This document shows positions 1-12,700 of a stretch of 64,000 nt of DNA, one piece after another (position 1 is the stretch's first letter; every line of letters starts with the position of its first letter). Origin of the DNA: Trichoplax sp. H2 (lineage: Eukaryota; Placozoa; Uniplacotomia; Trichoplacea); assembly GCA_003344405.1 (NCBI GenBank), contig NOWV01000003.1, positions 1,488,001-1,552,000 on the forward strand. The letters run 5' to 3'. The notes below the pieces were generated by a model. The model was not told the DNA's origin. It did no database searches and worked only from the letters and a program-made list of their open reading frames with translations. The position numbers were made by a program, and so were the translations under genes.

Positions 1-95
1 TTACTGCTTACGACGTTTCTGAAGGACCAAGCTTATGGGCACTCATTAGCCATTGTAAATGACAACTTTTTGGGGGATTCTCATATTCTTACTAG

Positions 96-1566
96 GTTGG
101 AGTTCGTGGTAAAGATATCGTAGTATTAGGAATCGAAAAGAAATCTGTTGCTAAGCTACAGGATTCGAGGACCATGCGAAAAATTTGTTCTCTAGATGAT
201 CATGTATTTATGGCATTTGCAGGTATAGCATGAAGACATGAATAAGACCTCAATTTATTTTATAAAGTGCGATGAAAGTAATACTCGTATATATAAGGTT
301 ATAAGATTGTTGTAAATTGATACATACTACTGTAGTACGATCACAACAGTACTTAACCAGGTATAGATCTGCTTGCTGATTGATACGCACAAATAATAAA
401 GGCATGCTGTAACCTTTATAAGACAGCAATGCGGATTTATAAACTCTATTTTTTGATTCTGAAATTTGCTCTTATGAAAATTTATCATAATGTATTGTTT
501 CTGCGATCTATTTTTTTGTGCCTAACTTAAGATGAAAACTGAAAATATAATGTACACTGTACTGAATAAAGTGAATGCAATTACTTCTCATAAATTATAG
601 GATTGAACGCTGATGCTCGTATTTTGGTTAATCGGGCTCGCATTGAGTGTCAAAGTCACAAATTAACGGTAGAAGATCCTGTTACTTTGGAATACATCAC
701 ACGGTATATCGCTGGATTAAAGCAGGTACTGTCAACTCTAAATACGGAATATCTTCGTATTATCTCTTTGTAAAGTTTGTAGACAGGCTTCCTTGTAAAA
801 TATTAGTTCTTTAGGATTTGCAATTTATGTTACCGCAGTATACTCAAGTTCTTAATAAATTTCATTTTGTTTCCTTTCAGCGGTATACGCAGAGCAACGG
901 GAGAAGGCCATTTGGAATTTCAACACTAATTGCTGGTTTTGATTACGATCGTACACCTCATCTATACCAAACAGATCCTTCTGGAACTTATCATGAATGG
1001 AAGGTTATTATTATCGCAACCTCATATCTATCATATCACTCATACCAAAAATTAAATAAAGTTGCATCTCGACATTTACATTACATCATATCCATGATCT
1101 TATTTTTATTCTTCAGGCTAATGTGATAGGTAGAAGTGCAAAAACTGTGCGGGAATTTTTAGAGAAAAATTATAACAGTGAAGCAATCGAATCCGATCAA
1201 TCTACAATTCGACTAACCGTTCGTGCTCTGTTAGAGGTATCTCATTAATGCATCATTAATCCATTGACTTTTAGTACGACAATCGTATTTGGTACCACAT
1301 GCTCCTTAACTAAATTATCTCTAGGTTGTGCAATCAGGAGGGAAAAATATTGAGGTTGCTATTATGAAATTTGGCGATGGACTGAAGGTTATTCCCAAAA
1401 TAAGCAATTGATATATTTTAAAGGTTGTAACGAATTGTCTAATCATAGCTACTGTAAAACTGTCTACTAATAGTTGCTAGAACGTGAACAGTTGGACATA
1501 ATCGTCGCCGAAATAGACAAGGAAAAGGAAGAGGCAGAAAAGAAGAGAAAACAGAAGAAGAAATAA
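96..1566 (+). CDS. PSMA7: Proteasome subunit alpha type-7 (5' end outside window)
   Basis: Alpha subunit of the 20S proteasome core ring, which gates access to the proteolytic chamber in cytosol and nucleus. Exons at 96-222, 601-725, 881-1003, 1117-1236, 1325-1387 and 1474-1566 join in phase to 216 codons plus stop. This is exactly what remains of the 248-residue human protein after its first 32 residues. Diagnostic stretches are [47 protein letters not shown] and [14 protein letters not shown]. The C-terminus is a Lys/Glu tail ending KKRKQKKK, as in the family. The first exon, with the N-terminal gate residues, lies upstream; bases 1-95 are intron. All introns are GT-AG and 80-380 bp. It converges on the NUTF2 gene. 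No broken frame is seen. Confidence 0.97.
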
Positions 1567-2268
1567 GGTGTATAAGTTGGCTTTAAAATTATTTTAGTTG
1601 CCAATTGTGAATATTACACCTTTGTAAGAATTATGCTACGAAAACTTAGCTAAATTGTATCGATTTCCGTTTCGGTATTATCTATATACTCCTTAGTACA
1701 GCGTTCACCGTTGTTGTTAAATTCTTTCGTATTGTTCTTAACTTTCATATTGTTAGTCATTGTCACTTTTTGATCATCATATCTATTCAAAATTTGTTAC
1801 TTTCCTCTAAAGTATCTTGCTTGTAAGCAAAACTCATAAATAAACACAATAAGTGTCCAATTGATAATCGAAAATCGTCGCTTAATTCTGATTGATTTAA
1901 TACTTTTTGTTGTGCAACCTTTAACGGACGAAAACTTATCACGCTTACAAAACACTAATTTAAAACAGCTAGTCCATTATTTTGGATATAACATCACATC
2001 CTATCATCCAATATAGTTAACTGATGGAATAAAGTAAACCTTTACCTTAATGCCGTAACATTTAACACTATAGATCGTATCATTAATGATAGTATGATAA
2101 GGCAACATCACACCAGTAAATTACAATCACGCTAACCAGTAGAAAAAAGAGTATTACAGGATCATCTATAAATATATTTGTTTTATCCACGAGATCGATA
2201 CAAAGATGCTACATCGTGTATATAAGATCCTACTGGTCGCACTTAGACGTAATCAAATGATTGAAAAT
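1567..2268. other. Intergenic gap between convergent genes
   Basis: This 0.7-kb stretch lies between the stop codons of PSMA7 (+) and NUTF2 (-). It should hold both 3' UTRs. I see no further exon on either strand. Confidence 0.7.
1839..1844 (+). terminator. Likely poly(A) signal of PSMA7
   Basis: AATAAA lies 273 bases after the PSMA7 stop codon, on the same strand, and is followed by AT-rich sequence. It is the first canonical hexamer downstream of the gene. Usage is inferred. Confidence 0.5.
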
Positions 2269-5041
2269 TTAATTATGGTGGAGAGACAATCTAAAAATTT
2301 GATTAAAAATAAAGTATGTACTCGGATCAGCTTGCCTTAAATGAAATATTTCTGAGAATGTCATTGGCGGATCATCGTCAGTCTAGAAGTTAAAAGATGC
2401 ATAAATCATTACAATAGTCATTTTTAGTACCTTTTACATGCAGTAAAGTACTGCAACGATTCAATAATAACTCTTTACAATCTAAAAAAAACTCCATTTT
2501 AATAATCCAACTTGCAGCGCATTTAATAAGGTGTAGCGATGAATAAAATGCGGTTACTATGTATCTTTATCGTCCAATTATCAGACAGAAACTATCCAAA
2601 GTTAATATACTGTATAATTTTGAGAAGTAACAATAACTGTTAATTTACGAATCAATACCATACGCGTATATCTAGTAATTTATCAATTGGGTAGCCAAAA
2701 GATCATGCTAAAACTGTAATTATTTTTGCTCATTTATCATGTATTGCAGGTAGAACAGCTAATTATAGCCTTAAGCTAGTAAAATACTGAATTTTTCTTT
2801 AATACAAACCCTACACTACACTAAAGAAGATACACAATCAGATTACGTATAACTATATCAACGCAAAGGGCTAGTACATACAATCTGATGAATAAATTTA
2901 TTTACCTTTAGCTGTCCGATGACAAAAACAAGAACTCCACCTTCAGTTGGCTGAACATCAGTTGTAGTAATTATATGTTTAATAGTCTTAAAAGTTAGCT
3001 CCTGTAAGAATGAAACATAAAAATTTAACAGAATTACTAGCTTGCAAACAATCAGTTTAGCTTTCGCCACGTAAAAACTATGAAATACGTTAGGACTCTT
3101 CATGAGTCATCAAAAGAATGGCATTGTCAAGTTAATATCAAATTATCATCTCTACTGATTTGATACGCTAATCAATAACAAGGGGATACCGCATTTAAAT
3201 GAGTCAACTTTACTCGCTGCTAGTGTGTACTTTATACTCTATTAATGAGACCTTGCTTTCTACTCTGTATTAATCTATAAATGTAAGGTAGCAAATACAA
3301 TCTATCTACAAGAATTTTTGAATTATTTACATTGTTAGTGTTCAGCTATCGTTATACTACTCCTTGTACGGACATCATAGTCCTCTTAATAAATAAAGTT
3401 TTGTAATTTTAACCTATATCTGCTACTCTTACACACAATCAATCTGTACAGGACAATTCTTACGTTGGAAAATGCACCTTATTTTACCGTTAACGTACAG
3501 TGCTATAGTTGCATAACCAAGTATAGTAACACAATTTGATTAAATACCAGCTTCATGAAGCAGGGTAAAAGCTTGCTATTTGTTTTAATAGTTAAGCAGG
3601 AATTTATAATAAAAACCTACTCTAATGTAAGATCAAAAACACCTCGTACGCATATCATTAGACTAAAATTGACATCCATCATTTCCTAGCAAGCCGATAC
3701 ATATATATAGACATCTCTATTCCAGTGTACTAACATAGATTTGATACCATCAACATGCATAACTACAATAGATATACAGTCTCAAATATACAAGTAGAAT
3801 TTTCTGATGGAATACAACCAAAATGTGAGAACAGTAGATATAAAATATTAGCGAATGTAAGCTGCCGGTCAACTACTGCAAAAGCGTTATGTATTGAATT
3901 CTTTATTTAATTTACGTACCATTAATTTTTTTACAATACTATCAGGACCTTGGCATGGTGTACCTTCAAATGTTAGCATCGATTGATCTCTCTAAATTCC
4001 AAAAATAAATATAATTAACAAGAGTTACTTATAAAATGATAATCTTTGAATAGGGGAAGGGGAATGACGTTTATAGTCCTTGTCTCTCCTTGGCGAAGCC
4101 ATCTACGTGAGTATTATAAGTTTCGTAAAACGATATGTAAGCTATCTGACATTTTAAAAACTGTTGTGTAGAAAAAGCATAATTTCACCTTTTGCAACAT
4201 ATCAATATGCAAACTATTCTATGACTTTTGGCCATTAGAATGTTGAAGGAGATTATTCGTTTGGTATATCGTATTATGATCATTGCAACATGGTCGTTAA
4301 CTATATTATGCAATTACTAACTGATTCTAATATATTCACCAAGTCATGTACACCTAAATTCAGCATCAATACTACCTTCATATCTATATTGCAAATACTA
4401 AATAAATTATCAGCTTTCCAAATACAGTATAGTACGTAATATATGCGTTACAATTTATTAAACGACCTTCATTTGCTTTGGTGCCTCTTTGTAATAAGTG
4501 TCAACGTTTATCACCCATTACGTCAGTGAAATGATACTGTATTTTTTTTTACTTTAAATAGGTATAAGCTTGCTCTAGCATTACTTTAGTATCACTACAG
4601 ACTAGTTGACAGTTAAAGGTAGTTAACGTTATATATACGAAGTTAAAATGGTCAGCGTTCAGAGTCTACAGCTAAACTGTATAGACAAGAACTCTCCAAT
4701 TCTATTTAACGTGATAAAGATAAGCGAACTTGTAAAATTGACATACAGTAAGCTCACTAGCAAAACGACAACGACTTTAATGCCAAAGTTGATCATGGTA
4801 TATAGCATATCATCACTGGCTGTAGCCAATTTTATCCTTTCTGTTGATGCCTCTATACAGTAACACTACCCTGTCATCCTCATTGATGAGTTATGCTTGA
4901 ATAACTGTATTTAGTGTTGACAGTACTCTCCCAATTTGATTGATAGCAACTTACGTAGAGCATTTGTAGATTAGCCCGGTTCACATCGAAGGCGTTATAA
5001 TATTGTTGGACGAAGGATTTACCAATACTTTCGTAACTCAT
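2269..5041 (-). CDS. NUTF2: Nuclear transport factor 2
   Basis: Small dimeric carrier that returns Ran-GDP to the nucleus by binding FxFG nucleoporins. Four minus-strand exons (5041-4955, 3991-3920, 3001-2906, 2382-2269) join in phase 0 throughout to 122 residues, against 127 in human. The start reads MSYESIGKSFVQQYYNAFD, which matches the NTF2 helix carrying the HYYQxFD motif. Exon 2 gives MLTFEGTPCQG (human LTWEGQQFQG). Exon 3 gives LTFKTIKHIITTTDVQPTEG and ends IGQLK. Exon 4 ends IFNQIFRLSLHHN, matching NDMFRLALHNFG. The first intron is about 1 kb, long for a 0.37-kb coding sequence, so simple ORF scans miss this gene. The start lies 1.3 kb from the divergent LSM14 start, with a repeat array between them. 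Confidence 0.95.
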
Positions 5042-6318
5042 TTCTTCTTACTTTTATTCGCTGATATTGGCAGTACTACACAGGAGCAATGTACACTGAA
5101 ATGAATAGCGCAGTTCACTACTATCTGTTAAACGAGATCGAGTTGATTGCGATGCCACGCACGACGTTAGCAAGAAACTTTTTCGACACGACCCTGCGAA
5201 AGTGGGGGTGAAAAACTGTAGTACAGTACAGTACAGTAGGTCTGCGAGTTACAGTACTTTGATTATAGTACTGTAGGTTGCGTACAGTACAGTACAATCT
5301 TTACAGTACAATTTGAAATGTCACCCCGCGAAAGTGGGGGTGAAAAACTATACTGTACTGTAGTACTGTACAGTACAGTACAGTACAGTACAGTGCAGTA
5401 GGTCTGCGAGTTACAGTACTTTGTACGGTAATAGATTGCGTACAGTACAGTACAATCTTTACAGTACAATTTGAAATGTCACCCCAATTTTCTATCTATT
5501 GGTACTGTAGCTGCCCACTCAGTACTCCAGTGCAAACCGGACTAGGGTGACACTTTAAATTGAATAGACTGTACTGTACTTCAATGAATAACTAGGAAGA
5601 AAGTAGACTGTAAGTACAGTACATTTTAACCACGGATTCGTGTCAATTCAAAAGGCCAAACTCATTTTTTTCGGTTTTTCTATGTTAGGGACTTGCAATC
5701 CAAAAAAAGAAACCAGACTGTCCAATTTGTCCATGATTGATTGGTTATTAACTACGCAGTACAGTACAGTAATTGGTAATTGATACTATACAGTATTCAA
5801 AAGTTTTTACATACAGTACTGTACAGTATACAGTATACAGTATACAGTATTGTATTGTACTGTACTGTACTGTAGTGTCCCCAGGGGCAGAGTACAGTAC
5901 TGTACACTCAGTGTACAGTACAGTACTATTTTTGTACCGTGTGTACAGTACAGTGTACTGTACAGTACTGTATAGTAGTACAGTACAGTACAATACAGTA
6001 CAGTACTGTACTCAGTGTACGTACTGTACAGTACAAAAATTTTTTTTTTTCTTGTCTCCACTGTACTGTACAGTGTACAGTACAGTACGGTACTGGACAA
6101 TTTACCAGTGGAATGATCTACTGTACTGTACTGTACTGTACGTACAGTACAATACTACAGTATACTGTACGGTGAAGGGTAAACTCGTTGTACAGCAACA
6201 TCCAGTTGAAAGATCATTTTCGATCGGTGAAAGCTACACTTTGAAGTCAGTGGCATCAATTATTGCAGCGTCTTTTAATCGGATCCATCCTTGCGCTTAA
6301 TCGCGTCCACGATCGGCT
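5042..6318. repeat. TACTGTAC palindromic array in the NUTF2/LSM14 divergent gap
   Basis: The gap between two divergent start codons is largely filled from about 5215 to 6175 by overlapping copies of GTACAGTAC/TACTGTAC. The motif is its own reverse complement, so both strands read alike and spurious open frames of Tyr/Cys/Thr/Val/Leu appear in several frames. Single-base variants (GTACGGTAC, GTATACAGTA) break the array. Short unrelated stretches lie between array segments, for example 5490-5570 and 5625-5755. The promoters of both genes must lie in or beside this array. Regulatory function is not shown by the sequence. Confidence 0.85.
5196..5485. repeat. Tandem pair of 130-160 bp units ending TCACCCC
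   Basis: Two head-to-tail copies (5196-5327 and 5328-5485) each begin GCGAAAGTGGGGGTGAAAAACT. Each holds a TACTGTAC core and the phrase GGTCTGCGAGTTACAGTACTTTG, and ends CAATTTGAAATGTCACCCC. The second copy is longer because its GTAC core is expanded. GGGGTGA at the start and TCACCCC at the end form short terminal inverted repeats. An inverted, diverged copy of the end (GGGTGACACTTTAAAT) occurs at 5545-5560. The unit could be a small MITE-like element or a local duplication. Confidence 0.7.
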
Positions 6319-8483
6319 ATGAGTTCAAGCGATACCACTCCCTACATCGGTAGTAAAATTAGCCTCATTTCCAAGGCACAAATTCGTTATGAAGGCACTT
6401 TATCTGCCATTGACACCAATGAATCTACCGTTCATTTATCCGACGGTTAGTTCAACTTGAACGATGGATTGTATTGTACTGTACGTAAATTGGTGACATG
6501 GATTAGCTTGAAGAAGAATACAGTATCATTGCTTCAATTGTACTCTAAATGTTGTAAATGTTATCATTACTAATCCAATAGCAATCTTTTTTATACAAAA
6601 TGCAAATTGTCAAACTAAGCTATTTTACTGTTACACTATTACTTTGCCCTAACTTCAACTTCATCGTCTAATTGTAGCTCTTATAGTACAAACTTGAGTA
6701 TCACCACGATACTTTATACTGACTCTTATACTTTTAACAAACAAATTCAGTCAAGTCATTTGGTACCGAAAATAGGGACCGTAATCGCCCTATTCCACCA
6801 CAAAGTCAAGTTTATCCTTACGTTATATTCAATGGCGCTGAAATTGAAGATTTGCAAGTTTGTGAGCCTCCACGTAGTACCGCTGCAGAAGTAACTGCAC
6901 CTTATAGCGATCCTGCTATTGTATCGGTGAATATCTTATTGACTGTTACAGTAATAAAAATGAATAATTTAATCAACCGTTTCAACTATTGTATCATACG
7001 CATTTCTTACTTTGACGTAATTTCAATCTATCCTATCGTCAGTCGTCGAAAATGATGAACATGAATATGGATCCACGACCGCTTGCTCCTCCACCGATGA
7101 TGCCTTCTACTGCTGCAGTTAACTATAACTCATTTGGAATGTACTCTGGTAGTTCATCGATGATGCAAGCACCAGGATACATGCCCGGACCAAGTAGGAA
7201 TATCCCTGCTACAACACAGCCTACCTTTAATCCTATTATTAGTATGCCATCAACAGCAATGGTCACCCCGGCTGCAATAACCTCATCGACTAATACTAAT
7301 TCGCCTTCTGCTAGCAAAACGACACTCAAGACACCAAATGTAATTGCCAGCACTTCCCCCCAAGAATCAACTACGGATAATAAGGCCGTAGACACCGTTT
7401 CCAATAATAAATCATCTAAAATCAACGAAGAATCGAAGCAACCGGAAACACCACAGAATGAGAAAGAAAATGAATTAAAACAACCAGAAGAGGAAAAAAC
7501 TACAGAGGAAGAAGAAAAACGTGAAGATTCCAACAAAGACAGTAAAACTGCCAGGACATATCAACATCAAAATTATAATCGAAGGCAATTTTCCGGTAAG
7601 ATGGACAAGTAGTGATAACTATAGTGTTATTACCACTAGTCATTGACTACTAGATATATCATCTTAGTAATCCATGATAGTAGTTCATGTCACAACAAAT
7701 GCGGCTATAACTTACAGAACAAATTTTATCAGTTCTACCTTATCGATTTGCAAACGCACCTAACCTTACTCTTTATCGTGGTCGATATAGAACCTTATTA
7801 TTTATTTATTATTGAAAGGTCGGAGAGCTAGAAGCAACTATCATAATAATTACAATCGATCACGACAAGGTCCTTCCAACAATAAACCGCTAAAATTCGA
7901 TGAAGACTTTGACTTTGAAAAGGCTAACGCGCGTTTTGAAAAAGAACGCTTAGAGCAAGAGTTAAGCGAAAAAATGAACGAAGAATTGAACATCACAGAC
8001 GGAAATGAGAGCACAGTCAGCACAAGTTCAGCAAATAATCAAAAATTTTATAATAAATCCACGTCATTTTTCGATAGCATATCATGCGAAGCAAATACCA
8101 AGAAGCCATCATGGTTACATTTTGCTTTAATACAATTGTCTACCTACATTGCTATAATCCGTTAAGAATCAATAATGTTTTCTTTCCCCTTTAGGAAAAA
8201 TTCCAATAAGAGTGTAAATATGGAAACTTTCGGCGTCGGTAGCGTAAATTCCGGAAGATATAATAGAGGAAGAGGAAGAGGACGAGGCCGAGGCCGAGGT
8301 GGATATGTTCGTGGTCGTGGCAACAACTATAACAACAGAGGAAGATATCAGTACAAACGTTCTAACGATAATAATTATAACTCTAACAGTAATCCCAAAA
8401 ATGTGAGTATACTGATTCTACTCTAAAACTTCTCTTTACCCAAAAACAAAATATTTTTCTCTTAGAGATGTACGCTGAAATAG
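6319..8483 (+). CDS. LSM14: LSM14/RAP55 mRNP protein
   Basis: RNA-binding P-body and stored-mRNP protein of the Scd6/Tral/LSM14 family, which represses translation and aids decapping. Exons are 6319-6445, 6751-6926, 7043-7595, 7819-8113 and 8195-8402, plus a likely last exon 8466-8483. The N-terminal LSm domain (residues 1-85) starts [20 protein letters not shown] and ends near [16 protein letters not shown] low-complexity Pro/Ser/Thr then Glu-rich linker follows. Then come the DFDF box (315-318, [17 protein letters not shown]), the FFD box (369-371, [10 protein letters not shown]), the TFG box (METFG, about 393-397) and RGG/RG repeats. Length is about 458 residues against 463 in human LSM14A. 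If the consensus donor GTGAGT at 8403 is not used, the frame instead ends at 8426 (460 residues). Two vertebrate paralogues exist, so I give no letter. Confidence 0.94.
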
Positions 8484-9779
8484 ATACTATTGGATAATTT
8501 ACAAGTTAAACGATTTTGTTAAATCTAATTTTTACATCCAAAACCTATTGCATTAATAGACAACTAATAAGAAAAATGACAAAGAATCCTAAACCTTTTG
8601 GATATTTCCTCTCAGTAAGGTCATTTTAACGCCGAACATACGTATTTGAGACACTTGCAGCGAAAGATGGTGTCAAGTCTAGATCAGGCTCTACAATAAC
8701 TCTTTCAATTGTAAACGTCCCAACGATAACTACTGTATAATTGCGCGTTGCGTAATTAGGCGTACTTGGATTACAAAATCGCTTTAATCGAGTCATGGAG
8801 CAAAGAACAGCACTAACTAACCTAATTATGTATAGTCTATTTAGATTATCTGCGTGATGTAGCTTTATTGATGTAACTTTTAGGAGTAAAGTTTTTGTAA
8901 CCTCGCTTGCTATGTGATACAAGTCGATGAGATAATATTTAATAATGTTAAATTTATTATAACATTTATGCTCTTTCTACAACTTGTATGATCATTTTTT
9001 TTGTTGTCGGTAAATTCTTCATCTTTTCATAGTTGTCTTATATCTAAATTTAAACAAGTTATTGGAATCTATACAGTGAATATGTGAAGCTATGAATGAT
9101 ATCTGTTTATCATCGATCAATAGCTGTCTTATACATATATACATATATATATATACACACATATATGTATGTTTATACATAGTACAACATCTAAAATTGT
9201 TACTTTATGAATAGTATTGTCACATTCTGTACAGAGTATACAGTATTTGCAATGGGTATCAAAAATACCCCAAGAGCCATGCGATATAGGTTCTTCGATG
9301 GCATGCTAGAAGTAAAGGCGCTTGCGAATTTGAATATATTATCGCGGTTACTGTAATCCACTTCAGCCTTTTTTTAGGATTTTTCTAACGAAGAATCAAC
9401 TTTAGATTTGCTACATCTGTTATGGTTCAAAACGTACGCTAATATCATGTTAATTTTTACTGTAAAGATCCTAAATTTACTCGTGTGTTCGGTAGATGTC
9501 GGAAATATTCCCGCAATCTACCATTGTATAAAGTAAAAACCAAACAATGTCGAAAGATCAGGAACATACAACTTCCAGATGTTATTACATCAGTTTTTAT
9601 TTGTTAATAACGGACAAACGAATAAAGTAATTTCTTTACAGTATTTACAAGATTAATTGGATTTCATATCACCTTAATTACAGTAAATATAACAATATAT
9701 ACGAATCCAAACTTATGGCAGTATTACTATTCACAAAAATGCAATTACCATGATTACATAACCGATACAATTATTTAAA
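8484..9779. other. Intergenic gap between convergent LSM14 and SS18
   Basis: This 1.3-kb stretch should contain both 3' UTRs. It includes an imperfect AT/AC microsatellite at about 9132-9170. A 98-codon open frame on the minus strand (8626-8922) has no recognisable domain and I do not call it a gene. Confidence 0.6.
9596..9601 (-). terminator. Likely poly(A) signal of the SS18-like gene
   Basis: AATAAA on the minus strand lies 179 bases past the SS18-like stop codon. It is correctly placed for 3'-end formation of that gene; usage is inferred. Confidence 0.45.
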
Positions 9780-12700
9780 TTACTCGGCTCCAAATTGAAA
9801 CTGCTGAAAATCAACATTTTGTGTTGAAATCTTATTAGTAACATTACTAGATCGACTTTGTTGAGAGGTATTTGAGTTAGGAAAAGTTTGCTCGTACATC
9901 TGTGTTTGAGTTAAAGGTGGTGCGGAATTTTCACGATTATTCAGCATTGATACTTCGTTGCCAGCACCAAATACATTGTTATTGGAAGCATCCGTAGAGA
10001 GACTGTTCTGCTTGTACACCGGTACTATCGAAACTGCGGATGAAGGACTTCGCTGACTACCTAAATGGCCACCACTAGTGCCGCACATATTTTGTTGAGA
10101 AACATTCCCAGCAGGATATTTAAACACCGGCACTTGACTTTGCGCTTGAGTAATACCTGGTTGATTGTTTAGTCGTGGTGCTGAACTAATATTGCGAATA
10201 GCTTGTTGTTGTACTGGGTTATTGTTACGCTGGGCAGCATTAACAACTGGATAACTCTGTCTATATATTGCACCTTGATTTACTTTTGCCATAGGATTTT
10301 CCTGATCGTTTGAGGTAGTAAAACAAGAAATTGGCCGAACCGATCGATTCGTTTCATTAATTCTATCTTTATTCGTGTTAGTCACTTGATGAGGTTGCTA
10401 AAATAGATAGATGAAACAAAACTATATGATTTCTATAATTTTGAAAAACTTCCATTTCAGTAAATTCAGTCACACTACTGTTACTCAGTTACATCGAACA
10501 TTAGTTGCCCTAAATTATACCATAAACGTAAGACCTAATTTGATCGAGAGGATAATCAAAATCACTGAAATTTTCAAATATTTACTTTCTAATCCATTAC
10601 ATAGTATTATTATACTCGTCCTTAATCTATCTCGATCTCTGAAAATATTATGCTGTACTACCTACACTTAATAACAGTCTATTTTATAATCATAATGGTC
10701 CATAACTGTACTTTTTTGATAAGTTCCTACAAGGGTTATAGTTTCCTGATAAGTTTCTCTTAACTACACTGGGTAAGCGATTACAATAAGGGAATTTAAG
10801 CAATTTACTGCAAGATTAATTATCGCAACCAAGACGAAACAAGAAGAGTTAGTCTAAGATTGTTTGACAATAAATTAACAGTAGTGATGGATGAAATTCA
10901 AAAAGTGTAAAGTTTATAGTTTCAGCATAAAAAATCAAATTGAATAAAATAAAAAGATATCGAAGAAAAGTAACAGCTCTAAAGTATAAAATCTATAGTG
11001 ATGTTCAGTGTAATTAATGGATAGAGGTTAACAAATGTAATACCTTATAGAAGTAACTTGTCTTAATTTAACCTAATCTACTATACAGTATACCAGGGCT
11101 TAGTGGTCCCTGTACGATACACGTATTGCAGCTAATACGGTATAATATTAAGCGTAAGCCTATGCACTTAAGACAATTAGATGAAAGCCCTCAAAACTAT
11201 TTAATTTGTGTATTACAGTGAGTGAAAATAAATGTCATAAAAACTATAATCAGTATGATCAAAAATATTAGGCTCTGTATATTAATATCGAACTGCTACT
11301 CAACTAATGTATTATAATGTGCAATGAAGAATTACAGATTACAAAAGTATATTGCATAACTGTTTGTCATAGTCTAATCGAAATAAATATGCTGCGTTTC
11401 TATATACTATTGTAGACCATCTTAAAGTGTGCTAACATACAGTACGTACACAAAAGGCACCAATATGTCACGATGACCGTACTTAAATTACATAGACATA
11501 CAGTAATTAACTTACCATTAAATGATTCTGCAAATTTGAATCTGCAATCGAAGTTAAATATAGAAGGTTTCGATGTAATATTCGTTGATATCTGCAAATG
11601 AAACGCCTTATATGTAAGCTAAGATGCAAGAATAGCGGTTAATAAATAAAAACCTTCTATAAATAATACGGTATAACATCGCGTATTGTGTAAGTAAATT
11701 GGAATGTTCGCCGTATCAATGCGAACACTATCCAAAGCGCCTGATAGGGATTATTGTACTCTAACTGAACTAAAAGTAAAATCGAATCTCGCAAGAAATG
11801 AAACGATCCCAGCTATGAATTCATAATTCTAAATAGTACTTGTACACTAACCTACCATCCATTAATACCAAGTACAAAACTTTGCTGGAAGCTACAGTAA
11901 TTATGGTAACAAGCCGTAAAAAAAACAATTGTAGCGGAAGTTTTCATCTCAAACGTAAAGCACGTATTGCATACTAATGCATGGACTACTATAAAAAATC
12001 CTTTTCTTAGTAGCCCATGACTGATTGCATTGACAGCAAATAACGAATGCCCAATTTTACGTAAAACTTTAACGATGTGCAACAGTACATTGCAAAATGT
12101 ACGGCATAAATGATCGAAAGGTTACATAATTGGTAAAATTTGCACTTTTTTTGATGAAGGTTCTTAATCTCATAGTCCCTACTATTTAGCAATACTGAAT
12201 TAAAAGATATTGCAGAATGTTCTTGACTAATTGGTACACTAACAATACACTGCAGGTACTATTGGATAGATGTGCATGCAAATGATAACCAGGATGCGAT
12301 AGCGCGTATGATAGAGCTGTCTTAGTGAGGTTAATTTCCCTCGCAACTAAGAAAGTCCAAGTTTGACTGCAAACAAAGGTAGTTACTATATCAAAGTCTT
12401 TGAATATCTCTATTGCCTTAGTAAGTTAGCCAATTATAGTTACTGTAGTTAAAATTGTATTTAGAACGTATCATATATACCTGGTTACGAATTTAACTCG
12501 TCTCAAGTAATTGTAACAGGAATTTCAATACATAGCTGAAGTAACATTTTCCTTATTTAACATATATCCGTATAGGAGAAATCAAATATGAAGGGTGCAC
12601 TCATAAAATTTTGGCTACTAAAAATTCATAGTAACATATTACTGCTTCTTTCATTATGAATTACGATTTGTATAAAACAATAATACCGAATTGCATTATC

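Noticed and set aside
4648-4863. Plus-strand 71-codon frame
   Set aside because: It lies in NUTF2 intron 1 on the opposite strand, without splice sites or similarity.
5748-6300. Long overlapping open frames on both strands rich in Tyr, Cys, Thr, Val, Leu
   Set aside because: They are translations of the palindromic TACTGTAC array, which lacks stop codons in several frames. The same peptide appears wherever the array occurs.
8626-8922. Minus-strand 98-codon frame between LSM14 and SS18
   Set aside because: No domain, no splice partner, and it lies in the shared 3' region of two convergent genes.
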